DNA of 64,000 nucleotides from JAGVIE01 sp964520905. GTDB lineage: Bacteria > Bacteroidota > Ignavibacteria > UBA10030 > SZUA-254. The translations under genes and the position numbers were made by a program. The notes under the pieces are model-generated. The model did no database searches. It was not told where the DNA came from and saw only the letters and a list, made by a program, of their open reading frames with translations. The stretch covers positions 62,001 to 126,000 of the forward strand of contig CAZFQL010000003.1 in NCBI GenBank assembly GCA_964520905.1, given 5' to 3'. This document shows, in pieces, positions 54,676 through 63,065 of the stretch; positions within the stretch are counted from its first letter, which is position 1, and each line of letters starts with the position of its first letter.

Positions 54676-55400
54676 GAATTCTTGGAATTGAGACAGCAAC
54701 CACTCTATGCGCCGCGGCGATTGTTGCCGATGGCAAAGTGCTTTGTGAACACAGCGCAGATTCGCCTCACGTCCATTCTGAAAAATTAGTTTCCATAATC
54801 GATAATTGTTTCCAAACAGCAAAGTGCGGTCTCGACTCGCTTGACGGCATCGCTGTTTCAATCGGTCCGGGATCTTTTACCGGTCTGCGTATCGGACTAA
54901 GTGTTGCAAAGGGTCTATCGTATGCAACGGGTAAATCGCTTGTTGCCGTTCCAACCCTAAAAGGTCTCGCACGGTATGGTATGGGTATGAATTTTGCCGA
55001 GCGGCCGAATTATATTCTTTCCCTTCTCGACGCACGGCGTGATGAGGTCTATATGGCATTATATAGATCAAAGGGAAGCATCATCGAGGAGCTTGTTCCA
55101 TCAACTGCAATGGCGGTAAAACATTTGACTGCTCATCTTCCGGAAAACGGTAAGATTCTTATCCTTGGTGATGGCGCGGAAAAATTCCTACAGTATTTGA
55201 AAAAAGCTGACAATTACGATAACTCTTCTTATATTATTTTACCGGACGCCGTCAATCGGTGCAGTGCGGCAGCCATTGCGCTGCTCGGTGAAAATATTAT
55301 TTCTGAACATGGAGGCGAAGATATTGCCTCCATGGAGCCGTTATATGTGAAAGAATTTTATACGCTGGTACGAACTCAACATCAAAAGGAATCAACATAA
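54672..55400 (+). CDS. tsaB: tRNA threonylcarbamoyladenosine protein TsaB
   Basis: It has 242 residues with a GTG start overlapping the tsaE stop (GTGA). ILGIETATTLCAAAIV, the HSEKLVSIIDNCF segment, and DGIAVSIGPGSFTGLRIGLSVAKGLSYA are the usual TsaB motifs. YILSLLDARRDEVYMALY follows. TsaB is the inactive ASKHA partner that dimerises with TsaD for t6A synthesis. The length is normal. Its TAA overlaps the accD ATG by one base (TAATG). Confidence 0.95.
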   Translation: MRILGIETATTLCAAAIVADGKVLCEHSADSPHVHSEKLVSIIDNCFQTAKCGLDSLDGIAVSIGPGSFTGLRIGLSVAKGLSYATGKSLVAVPTLKGLARYGMGMNFAERPNYILSLLDARRDEVYMALYRSKGSIIEELVPSTAMAVKHLTAHLPENGKILILGDGAEKFLQYLKKADNYDNSSYIILPDAVNRCSAAAIALLGENIISEHGGEDIASMEPLYVKEFYTLVRTQHQKEST

Positions 55401-56242
55401 TGGCATGGTTTCGCAGATCGAAAGCAAGCATTACAAGCGGTCCTCAGAGAAAGGACGTCCCTGACGGAATGTGGGCTAAGTGCGATGGTTGTGGAGAAAT
55501 AATCCATCGCAAACAGCTTGAACAGCAATTTTATACATGCAATAAATGTAATTTCCATTTCCGCATCGGTAGTAAAGAATATATTCAACTGCTTTTGGAT
55601 GATGGGACGTTCAAGGAGATGGACCGTAAGATGCGATCGAAAGATCCGCTCGAGTTTAAAGATTCAAAAAGTTATAAAGAGCGAATAAAAGATTCAATCA
55701 GGAAAACAGGACTGAACGATGCAATCCGGACAGGGACAGGAACGCTTGGCGGTGTCGATGTTGTGGTCGGAGTGATGGATTTCAGTTTCATCGGGGGATC
55801 AATGGGATCTGTTGTCGGTGAAAAGATCGCGCGGGCAATCGACCGAGCCAGAAAAGGAAAAATGCCGATAGTGATCGTTTCCTCGAGCGGCGGTGCGCGA
55901 ATGATGGAAGCCGCTTTCTCACTGATGCAATTGGCAAAGACAAGCGCAAAGCTTGCGCAGCTTTCCGATGAAGGGGTGCCCTATATTTCGGTGATGACTG
56001 ACCCTACAACCGGTGGGGTAACTGCGAGTTATGCGATGCTTGGAGATATTAATCTCGCAGAACCCGGGTCGTTGATTGGGTTTGCCGGTCCAAGGGTCAT
56101 ACGCCAAACTATCGGAAAGGATTTACCGCCGGGATTCCAGCGCGCCGAATTCCAGCTTGAACATGGCTTTGTGGATGCTGTGGTGCACCGCAAAGAGATG
56201 AAAGAAACTGTTACGAAGTTGTTAAAGTGGATGTGGCAGTAG
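55400..56242 (+). CDS. accD: Acetyl-CoA carboxylase carboxyltransferase subunit beta
   Basis: It has 280 residues. The N-terminal zinc ribbon has Cys28, Cys31, Cys47 and Cys50 (WAKCDGCGEI and YTCNKCNFHF). The crotonase-like core has GVMDFSFIGGSMGSVVGEKI, IVSSSGGARMMEAAFSLMQLAKTS, MTDPTTGGVTASYAMLGDI and GPRVIRQTIGKDLPPGFQ. With AccA it transfers CO2 from biotin to acetyl-CoA, the first step of fatty-acid synthesis. accA is not in the window. It is one-base-coupled to tsaB. Confidence 0.97.
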   Translation: MAWFRRSKASITSGPQRKDVPDGMWAKCDGCGEIIHRKQLEQQFYTCNKCNFHFRIGSKEYIQLLLDDGTFKEMDRKMRSKDPLEFKDSKSYKERIKDSIRKTGLNDAIRTGTGTLGGVDVVVGVMDFSFIGGSMGSVVGEKIARAIDRARKGKMPIVIVSSSGGARMMEAAFSLMQLAKTSAKLAQLSDEGVPYISVMTDPTTGGVTASYAMLGDINLAEPGSLIGFAGPRVIRQTIGKDLPPGFQRAEFQLEHGFVDAVVHRKEMKETVTKLLKWMWQ

Positions 56243-56335
56243 AACAAAAACGATTTTTTTCGTATAAACAATGTAACGTAAGATTAGCTTGTAATTAAAC
56301 TTTTAACTATTTCAATTTTATTTTTGCATTGACTC

Positions 56336-57016
56336 ATGGAAGTATTAACCTGGTTTTCGCGCGGGGGTATCGTCATGTACCCCATTTTATTATGTTCACT
56401 TGCGGGCGTATACATCATCATCGAAAGATGGCTGATGATCAAAAAGGCAAATCCACCAACGAGTACATTTCAAATAAAACTTCGGAAAATGCTTGAGGGT
56501 AAAAATCTGCAGCTCGCTCAGGAAATGTGCATCCATGAAAAATCTCCAATAGGTCGGATTGTTGGAGCCGGTTTAGAAAAGATTCATCACGGATCTATGC
56601 GTGTTCGTCAAGCGATGGAAGACCAGGGTCGTGAAGAAATGACATTGCTCGAGCGCCATCTGGGAATACTTGCGACTATCGCAGGCATCGCACCCATGTT
56701 AGGATTTCTTGGAACTGTAACAGGACTTGTAGGTGCATTCCAATCTGTCGCCTCGGCAGCCGGCCAGCCATCACCTGCCGACCTTGCCGATGGTATCTGG
56801 GAAGCATTAATAACTACAGTCTTTGGTCTTGTTGTCGGAATCCCTGCCTCAATGGCATATAATTATTTGTTAAATAAAGTTCAGGTTGTAGCTTCGGCAT
56901 CTGAACGAATCGGAAGGGATACATTAGATGCAATCGAAGAAATTATTTACGGTGGCACTCAGCAGCTCAACAACAACGATACGATAAAATTACGACGTGA
57001 GGATAATCGACTGTGA
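56336..57016 (+). CDS. ExbB/TolQ-type proton channel protein
   Basis: It has 226 residues with three hydrophobic segments (near residues 12-30, 112-140 and 160-182), as in ExbB/TolQ/MotA. The family motif GFLGTVTGLVGAFQSV lies in the second and ALITTVFGLVVGIPASMAYNY in the third. It forms the pentameric proton channel that with ExbD/TolR drives a TonB- or TolA-type rod. A TATTTTTG box (56319-56326) matches the TAnnTTTG -7 motif of Bacteroidota, but it lies only ten bases before the ATG and I see no matching -33 element. The stop overlaps the GTG of the next gene. Confidence 0.92.
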   Translation: MEVLTWFSRGGIVMYPILLCSLAGVYIIIERWLMIKKANPPTSTFQIKLRKMLEGKNLQLAQEMCIHEKSPIGRIVGAGLEKIHHGSMRVRQAMEDQGREEMTLLERHLGILATIAGIAPMLGFLGTVTGLVGAFQSVASAAGQPSPADLADGIWEALITTVFGLVVGIPASMAYNYLLNKVQVVASASERIGRDTLDAIEEIIYGGTQQLNNNDTIKLRREDNRL

Positions 57017-57429
57017 ATTTTCGACCAGCCCATCGATCACGATATCTTGAATCGTTCAACTTCTCTTCCTTAACCGATGTTGTGATGCAGCTTTTAATAT
57101 TTTTTCTTCTAACATTTTCGTTTGCGAATACAAGGGGAATGAATGTCATTCTTCCTAAAACTGCAGTCGGTCAACCACCTCAGCGGAAAACGATCACTGT
57201 TTCGATTTTAAAAGATAAACAACTTTTTGTAAATAACGATAATGTGGCTAAAGAGAAACTCGCTTCAGCGTTATCAGTTTTTTTTCAAAGAGATACAGCG
57301 CAGCAAATCGTTGTGAGAGCTGATAAGGACCTCACGCTCCAGGATATTGTTGAAGTACTGGATATAGCAAAAGGCATCGGGGCTACGAAGCTGTTTATTG
57401 CAACAGAAGCTGTTAAAGAGGTGAAGTGA
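57013..57429 (+). CDS. ExbD/TolR-type protein
   Basis: It has 138 residues with a GTG start overlapping the preceding stop. The single N-terminal membrane segment has the proton-path Asp22 in SLTDVVMQLLIFFLLTF. The periplasmic part (ILPKTAVGQPPQRK, VVRADKDLTLQDIVEVLDIAKGIG) is a normal ExbD/TolR domain. It works with the ExbB-like protein encoded immediately before. Its stop overlaps the GTG start of the TonB/TolA-like gene. Confidence 0.92.
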   Translation: MNFRPAHRSRYLESFNFSSLTDVVMQLLIFFLLTFSFANTRGMNVILPKTAVGQPPQRKTITVSILKDKQLFVNNDNVAKEKLASALSVFFQRDTAQQIVVRADKDLTLQDIVEVLDIAKGIGATKLFIATEAVKEVK

Positions 57430-58142
57430 TCAACACATCTGTATATACTGAAGATAAAAAAAATCGGACGATAGCTGCTGTTGGAAGTCTTATTCTTCAT
57501 ATCATCATCGCAATAATTGTGTCGTTTACACTTGTGTGGCAGCCGAAATACCAGCCATTAATTGAACTTGACTGGGGCGGGAGCAGTGGTGCGCCGAATC
57601 AAAGCATCACACAATCGGAAGTAGAACCGAATCGCAGCAAAGAATCAGCCGAAACAAACGGTGCCGCTGAGCGGTCTAAGATTGATGTTCCTGAAGCAAA
57701 AAGTCCATCGGGGGATGTGATCGCACCTACAGTAAAAGAAAAAACAAAAAATACAGTTGGAACGAAGAAAGAAAAAGTTGCCACAGAAGGTAAAACCCCA
57801 TCTCGCTATCGCAGGGCGAAGGAAGGTATCGCCGGTGGTGCGGGGAAGTCAACCGGATATTCTATTGAATGGGCTGGTGCCGGCTCAAGAAGATTGTTGA
57901 GCGGTAAGATTCCTCAGTATCCTGACGGTACCGACAAAGAGATGCCAGTAACGCTTCAATTTTCAGTGTTACCTGATGGTTCGGTAACTGGAATAATCCC
58001 ACTTTTAAGAAGTGATGAGTTGTTAGAACGCGAAGCAATCTCAGCTCTCCAAACGTGGCGGTTCGATCCATTGCCTCCTCAGTTTGAACAAAAACCACAA
58101 ATCGGAAAAATTACATTTAATTTTGTTTTAAAAAAGGAGTAA
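57426..58142 (+). CDS. TonB/TolA-type energy transducer
   Basis: It has 238 residues. A cytoplasmic start of about 14 residues is followed by a membrane helix with the SxxxH motif (Ser21 and His25 in VGSLILHIIIAIIV) that TonB and TolA use to contact ExbB/TolQ. A flexible region rich in Lys, Glu, Ser and Pro spans about residues 60-145. The C-terminal domain (IPQYPDGTDKEMPVTLQFSVLPDGSV ... EREAISALQTWRFDPLP) is a TonB-type beta-alpha-beta fold. The GTG start overlaps the upstream stop. Together the three genes form one motor; the OmpA-like protein encoded next may be its partner. Confidence 0.9.
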   Translation: MINTSVYTEDKKNRTIAAVGSLILHIIIAIIVSFTLVWQPKYQPLIELDWGGSSGAPNQSITQSEVEPNRSKESAETNGAAERSKIDVPEAKSPSGDVIAPTVKEKTKNTVGTKKEKVATEGKTPSRYRRAKEGIAGGAGKSTGYSIEWAGAGSRRLLSGKIPQYPDGTDKEMPVTLQFSVLPDGSVTGIIPLLRSDELLEREAISALQTWRFDPLPPQFEQKPQIGKITFNFVLKKE

Positions 58143-58150
58143 CTAAATTT

Positions 58151-60037
58151 ATGAATTTAACAAAAAGAACTTTTTATATGGTGTGTATTTTTTCACTTTT
58201 CTTATTCATTTCATCTCTACATGCTCAAGAGATAAAACGAATTCAACCTGAATGGTGGTTCGGCTGCGCTGTCGGAATGAACTTCAATTTTTACAGCAGC
58301 GATTTTAGAAATTTGAACGCAGGTAATTCTCTTCCGGTATCGTTCACGAAAGGTTCCGGTGTGGGTTTATTCTTCTCGCCGATGATTGAATATCGTCCCG
58401 ATCCGGTTTGGGGCGGAATGTTATATTTTGGTTTCGATGGAAGAGGAGGAACGTTTACCGATGTCGCATCGAACGGTACTTTGTATTCCCTTTCCACATC
58501 AATGAATTACCTAAGTCTTGAACCGAGCGTCAGATATTCACCGTTCAAATTTCCGCTATATTTCTTTGCAGGACCCCGTTTAGGATTCAATGTAGCAAAA
58601 TCGTTTTCGTACAAACGATCACAGGGTTTAAATGCCGATGCCGATTTTGATAATGTACGGGGCACTTCAATCGGCGCACAGTTGGGCGCAGGGTATGAAT
58701 TCCCTTTGAGCGATCCGGAAAAAGAATGGCAAATGATAGCGGCTCCGTTTCTTGCGCTTCACTTCGGGCAAGGTCCGCGTTCAGTCGAAAGCTGGTCGCT
58801 GACTACATTGCGCGCCGGAGTTGCAGTAAAATTCGGCAACACAAAGGAAATTAAATCGCGGGTGGAACGCGAAGTCCAATTTTCCATACGAGCGCCGAAA
58901 ATCATCCCGAAGGAAAGAAAAGTTCAGGAGACATTTCCTACGCGGAATTACATTTTCTTCGATCAGGGTTCAACGACGATTCCCGATCGGTACATCAAGC
59001 TTACAAATGTTCAAGCCGACCGATTTAATGAGGAGCAATTATTACAACCGGAACCGAAAGATTTAACGGGCCGCTCACGCCGGCAGATGAAAGTTTATTA
59101 CAATGCGCTGAACATCCTTGGCGATCGATTGCGGAGAATTCAGGATGTACGCGTAACCCTTATCGGTTCATCCGAGAAAGGACAGTTGGATGGGCAGGAG
59201 CTTGCAACTGCAGTGAAAAAATATCTCGTCGAAATTTTTGGCATTAATTCAGAGCGCGTTATTTGCAAGGGAAGCTCAAAACCGGCAAATCCATCAGTAC
59301 TGCCAGGCGCCAGCCGTGAACTTGAGCTGGTTGTTCCCGAAGATAGACGGGTCGATATCACAAGTACATCATCTGAACTTCTCGAACCTGTTCAAATTAT
59401 TTCGTTACAGGAAGATCCGCTTGATAGTGATGTGCTTTTCAATTTACAGAATGCCGAAGATTACTTCGCATCATGGTCTGTTATTATTACCGGCGATAAT
59501 GGAAAAGAAAATCGCTTTGGTCCTTTTACATCGAAACAAGAAAGAATTTCGGGAAAAACCATTCTTGGCGACAGGATGAAAGGACAGTTCAAGGTTACGC
59601 TCGAAGGGCAAACCAGTGATGGTCAGATTGTAAAGAAAGAAGAAACGATGAAACTTGTTCGTTCAGATGAACCGGAAGATGCCCCCGGTTATCGTTTTAG
59701 CATACTATTTGAGTTCGATCAATCGAAGACAGTCGCAACGTATGAGAAATTCCTCACACGAACGGTCGTGCCGCTAATAGCGGACGGCAGCAGCGTGATC
59801 ATCCACGGACACACCGACATAATCGGAGAAGAAAGCCACAACTTAAAGCTTTCGCAAGACCGCGCACATGAAACAATGAATCTTATAGAGCAAGCTCTTG
59901 TAAAAACAGGAAAGCGCCGGGTGAAATTCGATGCATACGGTTTCGGTGAAGATGTTCGACGGGCGCCCTTCGATAATCGTTTGCCTGAAGAACGGTTTTA
60001 TAATCGTACCGTTATAATTGATATTGTACCGGAGTAA
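58151..60037 (+). CDS. OmpA-family protein: N-terminal barrel with C-terminal peptidoglycan-binding domain
   Basis: It has 628 residues with a signal peptide ending in SLHAQ. Residues about 30-235 are a small outer-membrane barrel (EWWFGCAVGMNFNF ... TTLRAGVAVKFGN). A first OmpA-like segment follows (residues about 270-400: RNYIFFDQGSTTIPDRY, NALNILGDRLRR, ELVVPEDRRVDI). A linker and then a second, better OmpA domain complete it (ILFEFDQSKTVATYEKF, IIHGHTDIIGEESHNLKLSQDRAH, RFYNRTVIIDIV). OmpA domains bind peptidoglycan and so tie the outer membrane to the wall, the job Pal does in the Tol system. It starts eight bases after the TonB-like gene. Confidence 0.9.
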   Translation: MNLTKRTFYMVCIFSLFLFISSLHAQEIKRIQPEWWFGCAVGMNFNFYSSDFRNLNAGNSLPVSFTKGSGVGLFFSPMIEYRPDPVWGGMLYFGFDGRGGTFTDVASNGTLYSLSTSMNYLSLEPSVRYSPFKFPLYFFAGPRLGFNVAKSFSYKRSQGLNADADFDNVRGTSIGAQLGAGYEFPLSDPEKEWQMIAAPFLALHFGQGPRSVESWSLTTLRAGVAVKFGNTKEIKSRVEREVQFSIRAPKIIPKERKVQETFPTRNYIFFDQGSTTIPDRYIKLTNVQADRFNEEQLLQPEPKDLTGRSRRQMKVYYNALNILGDRLRRIQDVRVTLIGSSEKGQLDGQELATAVKKYLVEIFGINSERVICKGSSKPANPSVLPGASRELELVVPEDRRVDITSTSSELLEPVQIISLQEDPLDSDVLFNLQNAEDYFASWSVIITGDNGKENRFGPFTSKQERISGKTILGDRMKGQFKVTLEGQTSDGQIVKKEETMKLVRSDEPEDAPGYRFSILFEFDQSKTVATYEKFLTRTVVPLIADGSSVIIHGHTDIIGEESHNLKLSQDRAHETMNLIEQALVKTGKRRVKFDAYGFGEDVRRAPFDNRLPEERFYNRTVIIDIVPE

Positions 60038-60050
60038 AAGCGACTTGTCA

Positions 60051-63000
60051 GTGATCTTTAGAATAAAATCAAAAATTCTCCCGTTTGGGATTGGAATATT
60101 TATTCTACTCTCAGTATCAATGCGCGCGCAAATTCCGGCAGTCGAGCAAACTATTCAACCGGATAAAATATTGAAAGCGGAGGAATGGGTGTCGGCAAAG
60201 GGATACCATTCTGCACGGCAGGAATTGGAGCAACTTTATCCGTTTCTCACGACGCGAGAAGAAAAGCGTAACGCCTTATTCGTTCTTCTTCAATGTGCGT
60301 TTGAAGATCAAGAATATGAAAATGCATTCCAGTGGTCGCGTGATTTCTTGACCGAATACCCAAATGACGGAAATGTAAATACAGCCCGGTTTATTCACGG
60401 TGTAAGCGCTTTTCAAACCGAGAGAACGGAGACCGCTCTCAGGACGCTTGACAAATTCATCTCAGATGGAATCGGTCACCCGATGCGCGGCGCCGGTTGG
60501 TTTTGGCGGGCAATGGCGAAACTGGATAAAGGCGACTGGCAGTCGGCTGAGACTGATGTTAGTAATTGCTTCGAGGATTCTTCTTCGGTGGAGTATCGCG
60601 ACATCGCCCTGATGGGTTGGGCGCTGTCGCTGGAACGAAGAGGCGAATATCTGAGGGCAATCAGTCTGCTTGAGAAACTGCTGAATGATTTTCCAAAGAG
60701 TAAGTTGATTGTCGATGTTAAGATGCGGCTTGCTTCACTTTCACTTCGTGTAGGAGATCCGAATCGTACAGCGCAATTGCTTGACGAGATGAGACCGCAG
60801 AATTATCAAAAGCAGGAATATTCACTCCTTCATGCAGAAGCCGATCTGCGAATGAATCAGTTTGAAAGCTCGAGGATGGAGTATAAAAATTTTATCAAAG
60901 AATATCCAGACAGTCGATATGCCCGAAAAGCACAATACGGTTTAGCATGGTCGTATATGAAGAAGGGAGATTATGCCGCCGCACAGAGGGAATTCGATTC
61001 TCTCGGAGTTAGAAATGATTCGCTCGGGTTTACGGCTCTATTCCAGAGCGGTGTTTTGGCTCTACTTCAGAATAAACCAGTAGATGCAATTGCGCGTTTC
61101 GATACATTAACTGAACACTCACCTTACGATGACATAGCGGAAAACGCTTACTATCAGATGGGTATGGCTCAATACCGCTTAAAACATTATCTGGAAGCGA
61201 GACGATCGTTTCAGCTGGCATCGAGACTTTTCCCGGAATCGAAAAATCGTGCACGATCATATCGAATGTTGGGCGAAACGCATGTGGCATTAGGCGATTT
61301 TTCGAATGCTCAATATGCATTTAGCCGTGTGCGTCAACTAAATGCTTCACCCGGTTTGCTCGCTCCTTCTATGTTTAAGGAAAGTATTTGCCTATATCAC
61401 TTGGGGAGATTCAAAAGCAGCGCAGATTTATTCTCAGAGTTCCTCAAGCGATTCTCCAAAGATGAGCGCGCACCAGAAGCGTACGTCTGGAGAGGTGAAG
61501 CGCTTTATCAGGATGGAAAATTTGCCGAAGCGGAACGCTCATACTCGGATGCACTGCGGCGGGTTCCCAATAATCCAAAGCGGATTGAAGCGATGTACGG
61601 AGTTGCGTGGACACTTTTTGAGCAGAAGAAATTTTCGCAAGCAGCCGTGTCATTCGACCGGTTCATCGAACAATATCCGAACAACGAGCGTGTTGTGGAC
61701 GCAACGCTGCGTCAGGCTGATTGCTTTTATTTTATGGATGAATACGAAAAATCGAGCGCGCTATATAACTCTATCAACGATCTACAGAAAAACAGCCGAT
61801 ATACAGAGTATGCAGCTTTTCAAATCGCGATGTCGTACATCCAGCGCGGTGAAACAGAACGCGGTATTGAGCGGCTTCGTGATTTTCTCTCGCGGTTTCC
61901 CGCCTCTCTCTACAACGAGGTCGTGCAATTCAATATTGGATGGACGTATTTTTCTAAAAATCAATATCAGCAGGCTATTGCTGAATTTCGAACATTAATT
62001 AATCGATACCGGGAAAGTCAGTTGATGCCTCGAGTTCTATTTAATATGGGGGATGCGTTCTATAATCTCCAGCAATATGACAGCGCGCGTGTATATTATC
62101 ATCGGGTCCCAAAAGAATTTCCCACAAGTCCGCTTGTTACTGATGCATTGCAGGGATTACAGTACACATACGAAGCTGAAGGGAAACCCGCCGCCGCAAT
62201 TGCTCAAATCGATACTCTTCTGAGTTCAGCCACTTCCGGAATACATCAAGACGAACTTCTGATGAAAAAAGGTGACATTCTATTTGGTCAAGGAGATTTC
62301 GCAGGAGCGGCAATCGAATATCGGAAGCTCTTGTCCATGAAACCGGCTCCTGTGGTTCAAGCGAAAGCGTATTACCAGCTTGCACGCGCATTCGATATGG
62401 AAAACAATACTCCGCAAGCAGCCGCTTATTATGAAAAAATTCTCTCGGATTTTCCCGATGCTGATTTTGCTCCGAACGCTGCGCTTGCGCTGGGATTGGC
62501 TCAGATCAAAGCAAAACAATACACTACCGCAGTGAACAGTTTACAAGTTTTTGAAACAAAATATCCTGACTCACCGTTGTTATCGGAAGCGCGTTATAAT
62601 CTCGCGGTAGCGCTGCTCGATCAGAAAGATAAGAAGCCAGCATTCATACAATTTCAAAATGTAATTCAGAAACATCCAGACGATGTTTTTGCTGATAGAA
62701 GTCGGCTTCAAATTGCACGACTGCATATTGGCAAAAAAGAATTTAAAGCATCCCTCGATACATTAAACTATCTCATCAGCCGCCGTAACGATGATCTTGC
62801 TGCCGAAGCGCTGCTTATGGTCGGAGAAAATTATCTATCGCTCAGGAAACTTCAAGATGCATTACAGGCATTCAAGGATGTATATGAACAATACACTGAA
62901 TTCAAACTTCTAACAGAGCGTGCTCATCTGGGTGCGGGTGAATGTTACGAACGCCTGAGGAATGCAAAACTGGCTCGGACTGAATATGAGAAAGTTGTAA

Positions 63001-63065
63001 ACTCCGCCGTCGATCCGGTTGTGAAAAAAGATGCCCAGGAGAGATTGAAGAGGCTGCGACGATGA
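60051..63065 (+). CDS. Large tetratricopeptide-repeat protein
   Basis: It has about 1004 residues with a signal peptide (KILPFGIGIFILLSVSMRAQ). It is nearly all TPR-like helices: YAAAQREFDSLG, YQMGMAQYRLKHYLEARRSFQLASRLFP, WRGEALYQDGKFAEAERSYSDALRRVPNN, AWTLFEQKKFSQAAVSFDRFIEQYPNN and many more, about 20 units. It is likely periplasmic and acts as a scaffold, with CpoB/YbgF of the Tol-Pal system as the nearest plan, although that protein has about 260 residues. The start is unclear: GTG 60051, TTG 60045 (ten bases after a GGAG) or a TTG at 60018 overlapping the OmpA gene. It ends in an ATGA overlap with the next gene. Confidence 0.85.
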   Translation: MIFRIKSKILPFGIGIFILLSVSMRAQIPAVEQTIQPDKILKAEEWVSAKGYHSARQELEQLYPFLTTREEKRNALFVLLQCAFEDQEYENAFQWSRDFLTEYPNDGNVNTARFIHGVSAFQTERTETALRTLDKFISDGIGHPMRGAGWFWRAMAKLDKGDWQSAETDVSNCFEDSSSVEYRDIALMGWALSLERRGEYLRAISLLEKLLNDFPKSKLIVDVKMRLASLSLRVGDPNRTAQLLDEMRPQNYQKQEYSLLHAEADLRMNQFESSRMEYKNFIKEYPDSRYARKAQYGLAWSYMKKGDYAAAQREFDSLGVRNDSLGFTALFQSGVLALLQNKPVDAIARFDTLTEHSPYDDIAENAYYQMGMAQYRLKHYLEARRSFQLASRLFPESKNRARSYRMLGETHVALGDFSNAQYAFSRVRQLNASPGLLAPSMFKESICLYHLGRFKSSADLFSEFLKRFSKDERAPEAYVWRGEALYQDGKFAEAERSYSDALRRVPNNPKRIEAMYGVAWTLFEQKKFSQAAVSFDRFIEQYPNNERVVDATLRQADCFYFMDEYEKSSALYNSINDLQKNSRYTEYAAFQIAMSYIQRGETERGIERLRDFLSRFPASLYNEVVQFNIGWTYFSKNQYQQAIAEFRTLINRYRESQLMPRVLFNMGDAFYNLQQYDSARVYYHRVPKEFPTSPLVTDALQGLQYTYEAEGKPAAAIAQIDTLLSSATSGIHQDELLMKKGDILFGQGDFAGAAIEYRKLLSMKPAPVVQAKAYYQLARAFDMENNTPQAAAYYEKILSDFPDADFAPNAALALGLAQIKAKQYTTAVNSLQVFETKYPDSPLLSEARYNLAVALLDQKDKKPAFIQFQNVIQKHPDDVFADRSRLQIARLHIGKKEFKASLDTLNYLISRRNDDLAAEALLMVGENYLSLRKLQDALQAFKDVYEQYTEFKLLTERAHLGAGECYERLRNAKLARTEYEKVVNSAVDPVVKKDAQERLKRLRR

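Noticed and set aside
56319..56326. TATTTTTG as a full Bacteroidota-type promoter for the ExbB gene
   Set aside because: It matches the -7 motif, but there is no -33 motif at the right distance and it is only ten bases from the ATG.
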